DNA from: Tritonibacter litoralis
GTDB lineage: Bacteria; Pseudomonadota; Alphaproteobacteria; Rhodobacterales; Rhodobacteraceae
Direction: 5' to 3'
Assembly: GCF_009496005.1 (NCBI RefSeq)
Contig: NZ_WIBF01000008.1
Location: 124,001-188,000 of the forward strand
Length of the DNA stretch: 64,000 nucleotides
Positions 29,518-38,139 of this stretch are shown here, in pieces. The position numbers and the translations under genes are program-made. The notes below the pieces were generated by a model. The model was not told where the DNA came from. It saw only the letters and a program-made list of their open reading frames with translations, and did no database searches. Numbering within the stretch: the first letter of the stretch is position 1; the number at the start of each line of letters is the position of its first letter.

Positions 29518-31803
29518 ATGACCCGCTTTGCTGCCCCCATTGCTGAACAAATCTGGGATATGAAATACCGTTTCAAGGAAGCGGATGGCACGCCGATTGA
29601 CCAAAGTGTCGAAGACAGCTGGCGCCGGATTGCGCGTGACCTGGCGCGTGTGGAACAGGACGCTGAGGCCTGGGAAGAGACATTTTATGCCGCGCTGGAA
29701 GATTTCAAATTTTTGCCTGCGGGACGTATCACAGCCGGTGCAGGCACGGCCCGTCAGGTGACACTGTTCAATTGTTTTGTCATGGGCACTGTGCCGGACA
29801 GCATGGCGGGCATCTTTGACATGCTGAAAGAAGCGGCGCTGACAATGCAGCAAGGTGGCGGGATCGGCTATGACTTCTCGACCATCCGTCCACGGGGGGC
29901 GGATGTGAAGGGTGTGGCCGCAGATGCATCGGGGCCATTGTCGTTTATGGATGTCTGGGACGCCATGTGCCGTACCATCATGTCTGCGGGGTCGCGCCGT
30001 GGGGCGATGATGGCGACGATGCGCTGTGACCACCCGGATATTGAGGCCTTTATCTCCGCGAAATCCGACCCCGCACGTTTGCGGATGTTCAATATGTCGG
30101 TTCTGGTCACCGATGATTTTATGGAAGCCGTCAAAGCTGATGGGTCTTGGGAGCTGGTTTTTGCGGATAAAGTTTACCACACCGTGCAGGCGCGGGATCT
30201 GTGGAACAAGATCATGCAGGCGACCTTTGACTATGCGGAACCGGGGGTGATCTTTATCGACCGGATCAACAAGGCCAATAACCTGAACTATGTCGAGGAT
30301 ATCTGCGCGACAAACCCCTGCGGCGAGCAGCCGCTGCCGCCGTATGGCGCCTGCCTGTTGGGGTCGATCAACTTGGCGCGTTTGGTGAAGAACCCGTTTG
30401 ACGCGGACGCGGAGCTGGATCCCACAGCCCTGTCAGCGCTGGTGGCGACGGCTGTGCGGATGATGGACAATGTGGTGGATGTGTCCAAATTCCCGTTGGA
30501 CGCACAGGCGCAGGAAGCACAGGCCAAACGCCGGATTGGTCTGGGGGTGACAGGACTGGCGGATGCGCTTTTGATGCTGGGGCTGGAATATGGCACCGAC
30601 GAAGCGGCGCGTCAGACGGATCGCTGGCTGCACGCGATCGCCCGCGCCGCCTATCTGGCGTCGGTGGATTTGGCCAAGGAGAAGGGGGCGTTTCCCTTGT
30701 TCGACGCGGAAAAATATCTGGCGTCCGGCAATATGATGAACATGGACGAGGACGTGCGCGACGCCATCCGTGAACACGGCATCCGCAATGCGCTGCTGAC
30801 CTCCATCGCGCCAACCGGCACCATCAGCCTTTATGCGGGGAATGTGTCATCCGGGATCGAGCCGGTTTTTGCCTATGCTTACACCCGGAAGGTCTTGCAG
30901 AAGGATGGCAGCCGCACCGAAGAAGAAGTGGTGGATTATGCGGTCAAAATGTTCCGCGATAAATTCGGCGCGGACGCGGCCCTGCCGAGCTACTTTGTGA
31001 ATGCACAGACGCTGGCACCAGCCGCGCACGTGAAGATGCAGGCGGCGGCACAAAAATGGATCGACAGCTCGATCTCCAAAACCATCAACTGCCCGGAAGA
31101 CATTTCCTTTGATGATTTCAAGGATGTTTACATGCAGGCCTGGGATCAGGGATGTAAGGGCTGCACGACCTATCGACCCAACGATGTGACCGGCTCGGTT
31201 CTGTCTGTGTCGGAGAGCAGCGAAAAGGCACCGGGTGAGGGGGCCGAGACGCCGCAATCAGATGAAGGCGCGGAAGTGGTTTACATGTCCGAACCGCTGG
31301 ACCGTCCGCAGTCCTTGGAAGGATCGACCTACAAGCTCAAGTGGCCGGATTCGGAACATGCGATTTACCTGACCATCAATGACATCATCATCGGCGGGCA
31401 TCGCCGCCCGTTTGAGGTCTTTATCAACTCCAAGAACATGGAACATTACGCCTGGACCCTGGCGCTGACACGGATGATCTCGGCTGTGTTCCGCCGAGGT
31501 GGGGACGTGTCCTTTGTGGTGGAAGAGCTGAAAGCCGTGTTTGATCCGCGCGGTGGAGCCTGGGTAAAAGGGAAATACATCCCATCGATCTTGGCGGCCA
31601 TCGGCGGTGTGATCGAGACCCATATGGTCAAGATCGGCTTTATCGAAGGCGAGGGCATGGGGCTTAAATCGGATCCGCAGGCCGAGGTTGTGAACCTGGA
31701 TCAGCGCCCCGGCAAAGCTTGCCCGTCGTGCGGCGAATTCACTTTGCAGATGGTCGAAGGGTGCATGACCTGCACCAGCTGCGGCTATTCAAAATGCGGG
31801 TGA
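29518..31803 (+). CDS. nrdJ: Adenosylcobalamin-dependent ribonucleoside-diphosphate reductase (class II)
   Basis: 761 aa. The enzyme makes deoxyribonucleotides using B12 and works with or without oxygen. Visible class II RNR features: FLPAGRITAGAGT, LFNCFVMG (first active-site Cys), GGGIGYDFSTIRPRG, NPCGEQPLPPYG (N266-E270, thiyl Cys in NPCGE), and IAPTGTISLYAGNVSSGIEP. The last ~70 residues hold a zinc-finger-like CPSCG...CMTCTSCGYSKCG tail with redox cysteines. No N-terminal ATP cone is evident. No B12 riboswitch is visible in the 162-bp leader. A Tn7-like transposon is inserted 15 bp after the TGA without damaging the coding sequence. Confidence 0.96.
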   Translation: MTRFAAPIAEQIWDMKYRFKEADGTPIDQSVEDSWRRIARDLARVEQDAEAWEETFYAALEDFKFLPAGRITAGAGTARQVTLFNCFVMGTVPDSMAGIFDMLKEAALTMQQGGGIGYDFSTIRPRGADVKGVAADASGPLSFMDVWDAMCRTIMSAGSRRGAMMATMRCDHPDIEAFISAKSDPARLRMFNMSVLVTDDFMEAVKADGSWELVFADKVYHTVQARDLWNKIMQATFDYAEPGVIFIDRINKANNLNYVEDICATNPCGEQPLPPYGACLLGSINLARLVKNPFDADAELDPTALSALVATAVRMMDNVVDVSKFPLDAQAQEAQAKRRIGLGVTGLADALLMLGLEYGTDEAARQTDRWLHAIARAAYLASVDLAKEKGAFPLFDAEKYLASGNMMNMDEDVRDAIREHGIRNALLTSIAPTGTISLYAGNVSSGIEPVFAYAYTRKVLQKDGSRTEEEVVDYAVKMFRDKFGADAALPSYFVNAQTLAPAAHVKMQAAAQKWIDSSISKTINCPEDISFDDFKDVYMQAWDQGCKGCTTYRPNDVTGSVLSVSESSEKAPGEGAETPQSDEGAEVVYMSEPLDRPQSLEGSTYKLKWPDSEHAIYLTINDIIIGGHRRPFEVFINSKNMEHYAWTLALTRMISAVFRRGGDVSFVVEELKAVFDPRGGAWVKGKYIPSILAAIGGVIETHMVKIGFIEGEGMGLKSDPQAEVVNLDQRPGKACPSCGEFTLQMVEGCMTCTSCGYSKCG

Positions 31804-31818
31804 TCTGACGCGTTTGGC

Positions 31819-31823
31819 GTTCC
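31819..31823. repeat. Left target-site duplication (GTTCC)
   Basis: GTTCC here and at 49,781-49,785 immediately flank the two terminal inverted repeats. Five bases is the duplication length made by Tn7/Tn5053-type DDE transposases. Confidence 0.92.
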
Positions 31824-31848
31824 TGTGAAAACCCACATCAGTTTGCAA
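31824..31848 (+). repeat. Left terminal inverted repeat of the Tn7-like element
   Basis: 25 bp beginning TGTGAAAACCC and ending TTTGCAA. Mismatches with the right end are at positions 7, 8, 15 and 18 only. The TGT start agrees with Tn7-family ends. Confidence 0.92.
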
Positions 31849-32146
31849 TTTGACCAGCATAAATTGCAACTCTGACCACTAAAAGTTTGCCATCGCCCCT
31901 ATCGGTCGGTGGCAAATACCTTTCTGGGAGTGAAGCAAGACCGATCAGGTGTTTGGCGATTATTTCCGTTCTGACGGTTGCATTTAGTGAAACGGTCCAT
32001 TGCCGCCACGAACCAGGATTTTAGAACGCTGCGGGGCGCGACAGCACAACTAACAATCTTGGCATCGAACATCATGGGGCCTATGGTGATCCCAACAAGC
32101 TACCGAAGTGTTGTAAGATATTAGATTTGAAGAGAAGAAGACTGCG
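31842..32146. promoter_or_regulatory. Left-end internal repeats (putative TnsB sites) and leader of the cargo operon
   Basis: TTTGCAATTTGACC (31,842-31,855) and AATTGCAACTCTGACC (31,862-31,877) are tandem copies of one motif, with a degenerate third near 31,885 (TTTGCCATCGCCCC). They match the TTGCAA motifs of the right end. The rest, to 32,146, has no gene and must contain the promoter of the Dam-phosphoesterase-ATPase operon; TAAGATATTAGATT near 32,114 is a possible -10 region. Confidence 0.65.
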
Positions 32147-32947
32147 TTGAAGGCTCACCAAACGAAACCGATACGCTGGGCAGGCAGCAAGCTTCCAATA
32201 GCTTCCCGCTTGGAACGCTATATTGATTTTGACAAGGAATACTATGAGCCATTTGCAGGCTCCGCGGTGCTGTTTTTTCGTAACAGTCCGCGAGACGCTT
32301 ACCTCAATGATCTCAATGGTTCTTTGGTCGACTTCTATCGCGATGCGCGCACCCACCCTGAGAAACTCTGGAAAACTTACTCAACGCTTCCCGCCGACAA
32401 AGAGACGTACTATTGGGTGCGATCTGAATTCAATCGACTGAGGAAATGTGTTCGGCGATCTGCTTATTTTCTCTACCTCAACCACCTTTGCTTCAACGGT
32501 ATTTATCGGACAAACCTAAAAAACCAGTTTAATACGCCGTTTGGCGGAGGTCGCCTCAAACTGATTGATCAAGAAAGCTTCTTTGGCTTCTCAGAGCTGA
32601 TCCGAGATGTGGAATTTCACAGCCTTGACTTTGAGAATTTCTTGACGTTGGTGAAACCCAGAAGCGGAACAGTCTATATGGATCCGCCATATTACACCGA
32701 AGGGCAAAGAGTTTTCCGCGAATATGGGCCCAAGACGTTTTCGCACGATGATCTAATTCGTCTGTCGGATTCAGCGAGAAAATGGGCCAACAGAGGATGT
32801 CGCGTTGTTGTTTCTTACCGCGAATGTCCTGAATTTCGCGATTTATTTGGTGATTGTATTCAGGAGGAAGTCAGCGTTTCCAGAAACGTGGGGGGCTTTA
32901 AGAGTAGGCGAAATAGTCAAAAAGAACTTATTGCAGTGTTGGCGTAA
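32147..32947 (+). CDS. Dam-type (D12 class) DNA N6-adenine methyltransferase
   Basis: 266 aa with a TTG start behind GAGAAGAAG. D12-class order of motifs: KPIRWAGSKLPI (motif X), FAGSAVLFF (SAM motif I, residues 36-44), and YMDPPYYTEG (motif IV, DPPY at 179-182). Such enzymes methylate adenine in short palindromes; the target is unknown. It is the first gene of a tight operon: its TAA is followed at once by the ATG of the metallophosphoesterase. GC is lower than backbone. In context I infer it protects self DNA for the following nuclease-like genes, but it could also be an orphan methylase. Confidence 0.9.
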   Translation: MKAHQTKPIRWAGSKLPIASRLERYIDFDKEYYEPFAGSAVLFFRNSPRDAYLNDLNGSLVDFYRDARTHPEKLWKTYSTLPADKETYYWVRSEFNRLRKCVRRSAYFLYLNHLCFNGIYRTNLKNQFNTPFGGGRLKLIDQESFFGFSELIRDVEFHSLDFENFLTLVKPRSGTVYMDPPYYTEGQRVFREYGPKTFSHDDLIRLSDSARKWANRGCRVVVSYRECPEFRDLFGDCIQEEVSVSRNVGGFKSRRNSQKELIAVLA

Positions 32948-34186
32948 ATGAAATTTCTCATAATTAGCGACATCCATGCAATGTCAAAGGATCTTCTCAA
33001 CTTAACGGAAAGCTCCCAATCGAAACCTGGCAGCAGCAGTATCGGCGGCTACAATGGATCTACGCGGGGCAGTGTCTACATTGAAGATCGCACGACAAAG
33101 GCAAACCGGCTACTCGCTGTCCCAGAATACCTGATAGATGCTGGCTTGAATCAGGACATCGACTTTCTAATTTGCCTCGGTGACATGGCTCATCAATGCA
33201 AGAGAGGGGTACTTCAGTTAATTTGGCAGCAGCTGAATGACATCGCCAATGATCTTAGTATATCAAATATTTGCGCGGTCAGTGGAAACCATGATGTTGC
33301 TTCACATGAAGTCGATTTTCAGAACGGATCGCCAGATTCGATACTGAAGAATTTGCGCCCTCCTTTCCCGATGGCTGATCCCGAACTTCGAAGGGATTAC
33401 CATGGCAACCAATTCGCGGTTATCGAAGAGGGGGATGTGGGATTGGTTCTTGTCGATACTACTTCGCTAATTGGATACCAAGGACAAAGGAAAGCTGACC
33501 TGTGGAACAAAGGCTTTATCAGTAACGAGTTAATTAGCGGAATAAGAGCGAGCATCACCTCTTCAGACTGTAGCGCGTTCGTCATCGCAATGCACCATCA
33601 CCCCACGAGAGTGCACAAGCTCCAGGATGTTGAAACAGATTACATCGAAAACGGTGATAACTTCCTTACGATGCTTCAGGATACTGGTAAGCCGTGCTTC
33701 CTACTCCATGGACACAAGCATTTTGTGAATTTTCGACGATATAATGAGCGTCAAAACTCGCCATGGATTTTCTCGGCATCCAGCTTAGCCGCCACTCCTT
33801 ATCCTGGAATGCAGGAAAGATATAAGTGCCAGTTCCACATACTGGATTTCGCATTGAACCCAAACACTAAAGAAATATCCGGGCAGATAGCGAGCTGGGA
33901 CTGGGTCGCAGGTCAATGGGAAAAAGCTGGGTCGACAGGAATGACCCATTTAATTGGATTTGGCCGTCAATCCTCTCTCAAGGACATGGCGGAAAAGATT
34001 AGCTCCGTTGTTTCGGAAGGTGGGACACTGCGAGGTAAGGGTGCGTTTGATGAAGTCCCCGATCTAAGATACCTGACACAAGATGATATTTTCGATCTTC
34101 AGAAGCTACTGAAAGAAACTCATTCCGTTGAGATGATTGCCTCGCATGGCGTTCAGAAGTTTGCTTTTTATGCGGAGGATGACTGA
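32948..34186 (+). CDS. Calcineurin-like metallophosphoesterase with C-terminal extension
   Basis: 412 aa. All five metallophosphoesterase blocks are present: D8-x-H10 in LIISDIHAMS, GDMAHQC, SGNHDVAS, MHHHPTRV and LLHGHKHF, so the dinuclear metal site should be intact. After ~residue 280 comes a ~130-residue extension with no motif I recognise. The fold covers Mre11/SbcD nucleases, cyclic-nucleotide phosphodiesterases and protein phosphatases; the substrate cannot be assigned. Sits between the Dam-type gene and an AAA ATPase gene with no gap upstream and a TGATG overlap downstream, so the products are made together and may form a complex. Confidence 0.88.
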   Translation: MKFLIISDIHAMSKDLLNLTESSQSKPGSSSIGGYNGSTRGSVYIEDRTTKANRLLAVPEYLIDAGLNQDIDFLICLGDMAHQCKRGVLQLIWQQLNDIANDLSISNICAVSGNHDVASHEVDFQNGSPDSILKNLRPPFPMADPELRRDYHGNQFAVIEEGDVGLVLVDTTSLIGYQGQRKADLWNKGFISNELISGIRASITSSDCSAFVIAMHHHPTRVHKLQDVETDYIENGDNFLTMLQDTGKPCFLLHGHKHFVNFRRYNERQNSPWIFSASSLAATPYPGMQERYKCQFHILDFALNPNTKEISGQIASWDWVAGQWEKAGSTGMTHLIGFGRQSSLKDMAEKISSVVSEGGTLRGKGAFDEVPDLRYLTQDDIFDLQKLLKETHSVEMIASHGVQKFAFYAEDD

Positions 34187-36000
34187 TGTCCGAAGCCTCG
34201 ACCGCTTACAATGCGCGAAACAGTGATCCCAAACAAATCGCTCGATCGTTTGTGAAGCCAACTGATTTCGATAAGATCATCGGGTTTCAAAGCAAGGTAC
34301 TGGTGGGACCCAGGGGAATCGGAAAAACAACGATCCTCAAGCTCCTAACGCCTTCGGGACTCCACGAACTCAAGAAGCGCCCTGCTTTCAAAGATTTCAA
34401 GCTGGACCACGTTCCGTTATACATTCCTGCTGACACACTTTGGAAAGGTGAAGCCAGTGCCTTCGAAGGCATGCAAAGTTTGGGCCGCTCAAGCATAAAC
34501 GCAGAAACTGTTCGGTTTGTTCAGAACGCGTTGTTTGTTGATTACTGTCTTTATGAAGTTATCGCGTCGGTTCAAGATGCAGCAGAGATCGCATGCGAGT
34601 ATGGTTCGGAAAAGCCGGATTGGTGCATTGATATTTCTCCTTCGGTCGAAGCAAAGATCTGCGAGAACTGCGCCGATTTTTGGGGTTTGCCAACGAGGCC
34701 GAAGTCCTTTTTGGGCCTACGCCTTGCCCTCCTCAAGCGGCAAAACAGAAGGTCAGCCCTGATAAACTCCCTTGATGATCCCGACTTTTCCCGCATTGAG
34801 GCTGAAGAGCCGTTGGACTTGTTTATCATGCTGCAGGGATTCTTTACGATCATGGAAGACCTGACCGGCGTTAGGAAGTGGGCTCTCCATTTTGACGAGA
34901 TGGAAATTGCACCGCAGTTCATCTTGGCATCAATTTATGAGCGTTTGCGTTCGTTTGACAGGCGTGCGGTCATCAAGTTCTCGTTGTTCCCGTATATTGA
35001 CTTTGTCAAAGAGAGTGAGAGTGCCCGCATCAGCCCAAGAGAAGGACATGACTTCGAAACCATTACATTGAGTGGAAAATTCAAGAACGAAAGCTACCAG
35101 TTTTCTTCTGAGTTGGTCTCCAGGATTTGCGAAGGGCAAGGACTCAAGGCCACTGATTTCATCGAGTATGTGAACTCTGCAGCAGATCAGACTACACTGG
35201 CGTTTGACAAGAACGGTCATCGCAAGAGGAAGTACCAGGCAATTTTTCGAAGCTTGGCAAAGAAAGATACATCGTTCGCCGCGCACCTCAGCGACAATGG
35301 GATAGAGATACCAAGAATTCCACAATACACGGAGCACGATAGAGCACCTTCAGTTAGGAAATTGGGAGGGATTTCTGAGTTTCGCAATCATTACCTTCGG
35401 TCTTTCACTAAAGGGCAAGGCCGAAAGCTCTCCAGAAAATCATACCACTACTTTAATAATTACGATCAGCTCCTCAAGTTGACTGAGCAAAACCCGAGAG
35501 CTGTCCACTTCTATTGTGATGACATCATTAAGTGTATGACTGATGGCAAGCCGGCTCAGGGTGCATTGAAAAGTGTCATTGAAAAAAACGTGAACAGGTT
35601 TAGAGCGCTTGTTGCCACCCAGTCCGTCCCATTTGATCCCATCAACAACAAAATGTCGCATGTTCTTGATGTAGTCGACAACTTTGGGGAAGCTCTTTAC
35701 ACGAAGCTGATCTCGAGTGCGTTTTCTCCTGAACCGCAGCTCGCGTTCAAAGTTGCGCAGAGCATGGATGACTATTCCCTTAAGATATTGGGAATTGCCG
35801 TAAACACGGGAGCGATAATTCTCGATGAATCCAATCAGCGAGGGCTCCATTTGGATCTGCGAGGCTTACGATTTAGAGTTTCTTACCAGCTTTCACCTTG
35901 GTACCCCCTTCCAACGCAGACAGGCAGTGAAAGAAAGATCTCCCACCTTGGGTTCCATAAGCCAACTGCCCAGACAGCTTTATTCGACTGGGAGGACTAA
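34186..36000 (+). CDS. ORC/Cdc6-like AAA ATPase
   Basis: 604 aa. Walker A is VGPRGIGKTTILKLL (P-loop 41-48), reached after an N-terminal ARNSDPKQIARSFVKPTDFDKI lead typical of ORC/Cdc6-like P-loop proteins of accessory regions. Walker B is ALHFDEMEIAP (~233-243). The C-terminal 300 residues are helical with no known domain seen. It would bind and hydrolyse ATP, perhaps as sensor or loader for the phosphoesterase. Starts inside the upstream stop (TGATG) and ends 1 bp before the next ATG. Codon use is AT-richer than backbone. Confidence 0.82.
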   Translation: MSEASTAYNARNSDPKQIARSFVKPTDFDKIIGFQSKVLVGPRGIGKTTILKLLTPSGLHELKKRPAFKDFKLDHVPLYIPADTLWKGEASAFEGMQSLGRSSINAETVRFVQNALFVDYCLYEVIASVQDAAEIACEYGSEKPDWCIDISPSVEAKICENCADFWGLPTRPKSFLGLRLALLKRQNRRSALINSLDDPDFSRIEAEEPLDLFIMLQGFFTIMEDLTGVRKWALHFDEMEIAPQFILASIYERLRSFDRRAVIKFSLFPYIDFVKESESARISPREGHDFETITLSGKFKNESYQFSSELVSRICEGQGLKATDFIEYVNSAADQTTLAFDKNGHRKRKYQAIFRSLAKKDTSFAAHLSDNGIEIPRIPQYTEHDRAPSVRKLGGISEFRNHYLRSFTKGQGRKLSRKSYHYFNNYDQLLKLTEQNPRAVHFYCDDIIKCMTDGKPAQGALKSVIEKNVNRFRALVATQSVPFDPINNKMSHVLDVVDNFGEALYTKLISSAFSPEPQLAFKVAQSMDDYSLKILGIAVNTGAIILDESNQRGLHLDLRGLRFRVSYQLSPWYPLPTQTGSERKISHLGFHKPTAQTALFDWED

Positions 36001-36001
36001 A

Positions 36002-36949
36002 ATGTCTGAACCTATTTCGTGCGCAGAAAAGTCTCTTCCAAGAGTTTTGGTCGGGGCATTGGGATACGAAGCCAGGTCGTCTCAGTTTATGCTGTCAGAG
36101 GATCTGGATGTTTACCAAGAAGTTCTCGTTTTCGACTATGAAGCAGAAAACCTTCATAGCTATTTAGAGAACAAAGAGATTTACAGTAACTTATTGGGAG
36201 GTCGAGCCAAGGCGTGTTCCTCAAAGTCTGAAATTGTTCTGGAAATAGGGCGCCTTAGCCAAACCTTCCGGGATTCTGGGTTTGAAATTTCTGTTGACTT
36301 TAGCTCTTTGGACCGCGGCTTGATTGCAGATTTGGTACTGGCGATCTATAGGAACAGGTCAGTGATTAGATCGTTGGAAGTTCTGTACTTTCCACAGACT
36401 TTCTCAAAGCCAGAACTGAAATTAGAAACCGTCACCAAGTTTGGACCGATCTCGCCTGAGTTTTCCGGGTCGTCTCGGTCGAGCACTCAAAAGCTCTGCA
36501 TGATTGTTGGTGCTGGATATGAGTTTGGGAAAGTCATCGGCGCGCAAGATCGTCTTGAGCCAGATGAGATGTATGTTTTTTCTCCGGTAGGAACAGACCC
36601 TAAATTCGAGGATGCTGTAAAAAAGGCCAACTACGAGTTTGAGTTCATTGGTGACACGAAAAACGTTGTCAACTACAATCTCTCCGAGCCCGAAGAGACC
36701 TTTTCTTCATTGTTTGAATTGGTGAGGCACAAGAAATCTACCCACCGAGTGCTCCTACTGCCAATGGGACCTAAAATCCTTGCTGTTTTTAGTTTGCTTA
36801 TTGCTGTTCGGTTTCATCCAGATGTAAGAGTTTGGCATTATTCGACCCACAAATCTGGCGACCCTCAGATATCTAATGCATTTGCTTCTGGCCAAAGGAT
36901 TGCTTTGAGGTTCTCATCTGCTGCCATATTTGGAGAGCCTCAGGATTGA
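36002..36949 (+). CDS. Unrecognised protein, last gene of the Dam/phosphoesterase/ATPase operon
   Basis: 315 aa; the start at 36,002 (MSEPISCAEK) lies 1 bp after the ATPase stop and is chosen over a longer frame overlapping that gene. I do not recognise the family. It looks like two Rossmann-type alpha/beta halves: RVLVGALGYEARSSQFML (14-31) with VLVFDYEAENLHSYL, then ISVDFSSLDRGLIADLVLAIY (~96-116); the second half begins LCMIVGAGYEFGKVIGA and has LLLPMGPKILAVFSLLIAVRF (~250-270). The GYEAR, DFSSLDR and PMGPK patches are polar and look like active or ligand sites. No membrane segment. An effector or signal-sensing role is a guess from context. Confidence 0.75.
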   Translation: MSEPISCAEKSLPRVLVGALGYEARSSQFMLSEDLDVYQEVLVFDYEAENLHSYLENKEIYSNLLGGRAKACSSKSEIVLEIGRLSQTFRDSGFEISVDFSSLDRGLIADLVLAIYRNRSVIRSLEVLYFPQTFSKPELKLETVTKFGPISPEFSGSSRSSTQKLCMIVGAGYEFGKVIGAQDRLEPDEMYVFSPVGTDPKFEDAVKKANYEFEFIGDTKNVVNYNLSEPEETFSSLFELVRHKKSTHRVLLLPMGPKILAVFSLLIAVRFHPDVRVWHYSTHKSGDPQISNAFASGQRIALRFSSAAIFGEPQD

Positions 36950-37293
36950 TACATTGTGGGAACGCTCAAGGTTGTCATAGTCCGAGCCGTGCATCTCATA
37001 GTCTCCTATTTGATGGCTTTCACTTAGTACCCAAGAACTGCGTGCCGAGGGGAGCGACATCCGCAATCGACGTCTGGTTCCCATCTCTGGATCTGCGGGT
37101 TCACATTTGTAACATCCTACCGTTTCCCGCTCATTGTTGAAGCCCCGTCGGTTCAGTCGGCGGTTCCCGTGACTCCAATCTTCTCTCGAATTGGAAGCTT
37201 TGGAGGACTCGGTGCGGTTCAATCCAACACTGCCATAACGGTTGTGACACCGCTGAAAAAACAAACCTCATCAGTGCCACCTATGGATATCTC
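36950..37293. other. Gene-free gap between convergent cargo genes
   Basis: 344 bp between the four-gene operon and the convergent methylase gene. Frames on both strands code for improbable, Arg/Ser-rich sequences; I see no gene, hairpin with T tract or repeat. Confidence 0.4.
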
Positions 37294-38109
37294 CTACATA
37301 GTTGTTTGGCCCAGAATTTCAGAAAACAGGTGCACAATCTCAGACTTGCTGATCGAAGGGCAACCCGCTGTGTTTTGCCGAACTGTATCGAAGTCGATCA
37401 GTTCGAATTGTGCTCGCAGGAGACAAGGGTCGTAGTTCGCTCGCAGAAAGTAGTGCGAATTCTTGCTTCCGGCCTCGGAAAGGGATTTGATGCGTCCGGC
37501 GTTTGCGCCGACGCGCTGAAGAGCGAAGTCCGCTTCCTCGGGGGTGCAAAAAGCGAATGCGGCATGTGTGGTAGGTTTACGTGAGGCTGGCCGTAAATCC
37601 GTGCGACGCTCCCAGACTTGAAAACAAGAAGGCACCGAATACACTGCACCTTCGAAAACAAAGGCTTCGTCCGGCAGCACAAGCTCGTTGACGAAGTGAA
37701 AACGCCGATCCAATTGTCTCTGGATGCTATCCTTACGGAAGCTACGGGGCACAATGAAGGCGATAGCATCTGCAAAAGTCGCTGCCTTATTGAAGAACTT
37801 AATCGCCTTTCGTGCCACCCGACCAAATGGCGGATTCCCAATGGTTACGGTGCTGCCCAGGTCATGAGGTGGTGCCCAATGAAGAAAATCTGCTTGAGTT
37901 ATTTTTGGTCCGCGAGGCGCGATGTCGAGAGCAAGGCAAGCCTCACCAAGTTGGCTGGAAAATGCTACGGTACCAGCTGAAGGTTCCAAAACAGTATCAA
38001 ACTTGTGATGCGCTAACTGGTCCTCGGAAAATGCAATGCATTGGCGGGCGATAGTCGGGATGGTGTAAAATTGGTCGAGGCTGCGGGCGTCGGTTGAGCT
38101 GGTGGTCAC
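37294..38109 (-). CDS. N6-adenine DNA methyltransferase-like protein (NPPF type)
   Basis: 271 aa with a GTG start at 38,109 and SD CAGGAG 7 bp upstream. N-terminal SLDQFYTIPTIARQCI is the FYT-type motif X lead seen in gamma-class adenine methylases; SAM motif I is VLEPSAGTVAF (LEPSAG 41-46) and the catalytic motif is GNPPFGRVARKAI (NPPFG 92-96). A C-terminal ~130 residues lack a clear target recognition domain, so it may be an orphan methylase of the transposon rather than half of an R-M pair; no nuclease gene is coupled. It is convergent with the upstream operon. The SD lies in a hairpin (38,117-38,139). Confidence 0.82.
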   Translation of the reverse strand: MTTSSTDARSLDQFYTIPTIARQCIAFSEDQLAHHKFDTVLEPSAGTVAFSSQLGEACLALDIAPRGPKITQADFLHWAPPHDLGSTVTIGNPPFGRVARKAIKFFNKAATFADAIAFIVPRSFRKDSIQRQLDRRFHFVNELVLPDEAFVFEGAVYSVPSCFQVWERRTDLRPASRKPTTHAAFAFCTPEEADFALQRVGANAGRIKSLSEAGSKNSHYFLRANYDPCLLRAQFELIDFDTVRQNTAGCPSISKSEIVHLFSEILGQTTM

Positions 38110-38116
38110 GGTTGGT

Positions 38117-38139
38117 CTCCTGAGTTCTGAGCTCAGGAG
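38117..38139 (-). promoter_or_regulatory. Hairpin that covers the methylase ribosome-binding site
   Basis: On the mRNA strand CTCCTGAG, a 7-nt loop, and CTCAGGAG form a perfect 8-bp stem. The AGGAG is the only good SD for the GTG start 7 bp downstream, so folding would block initiation. Seen directly; regulation is inferred. Confidence 0.6.

Noticed and set aside
36914-37264. 116-codon frame on the minus strand
   Set aside because: It overlaps the end of the four-gene operon, has no ribosome site, and its composition is Arg/Ser-rich in the manner of a chance frame.
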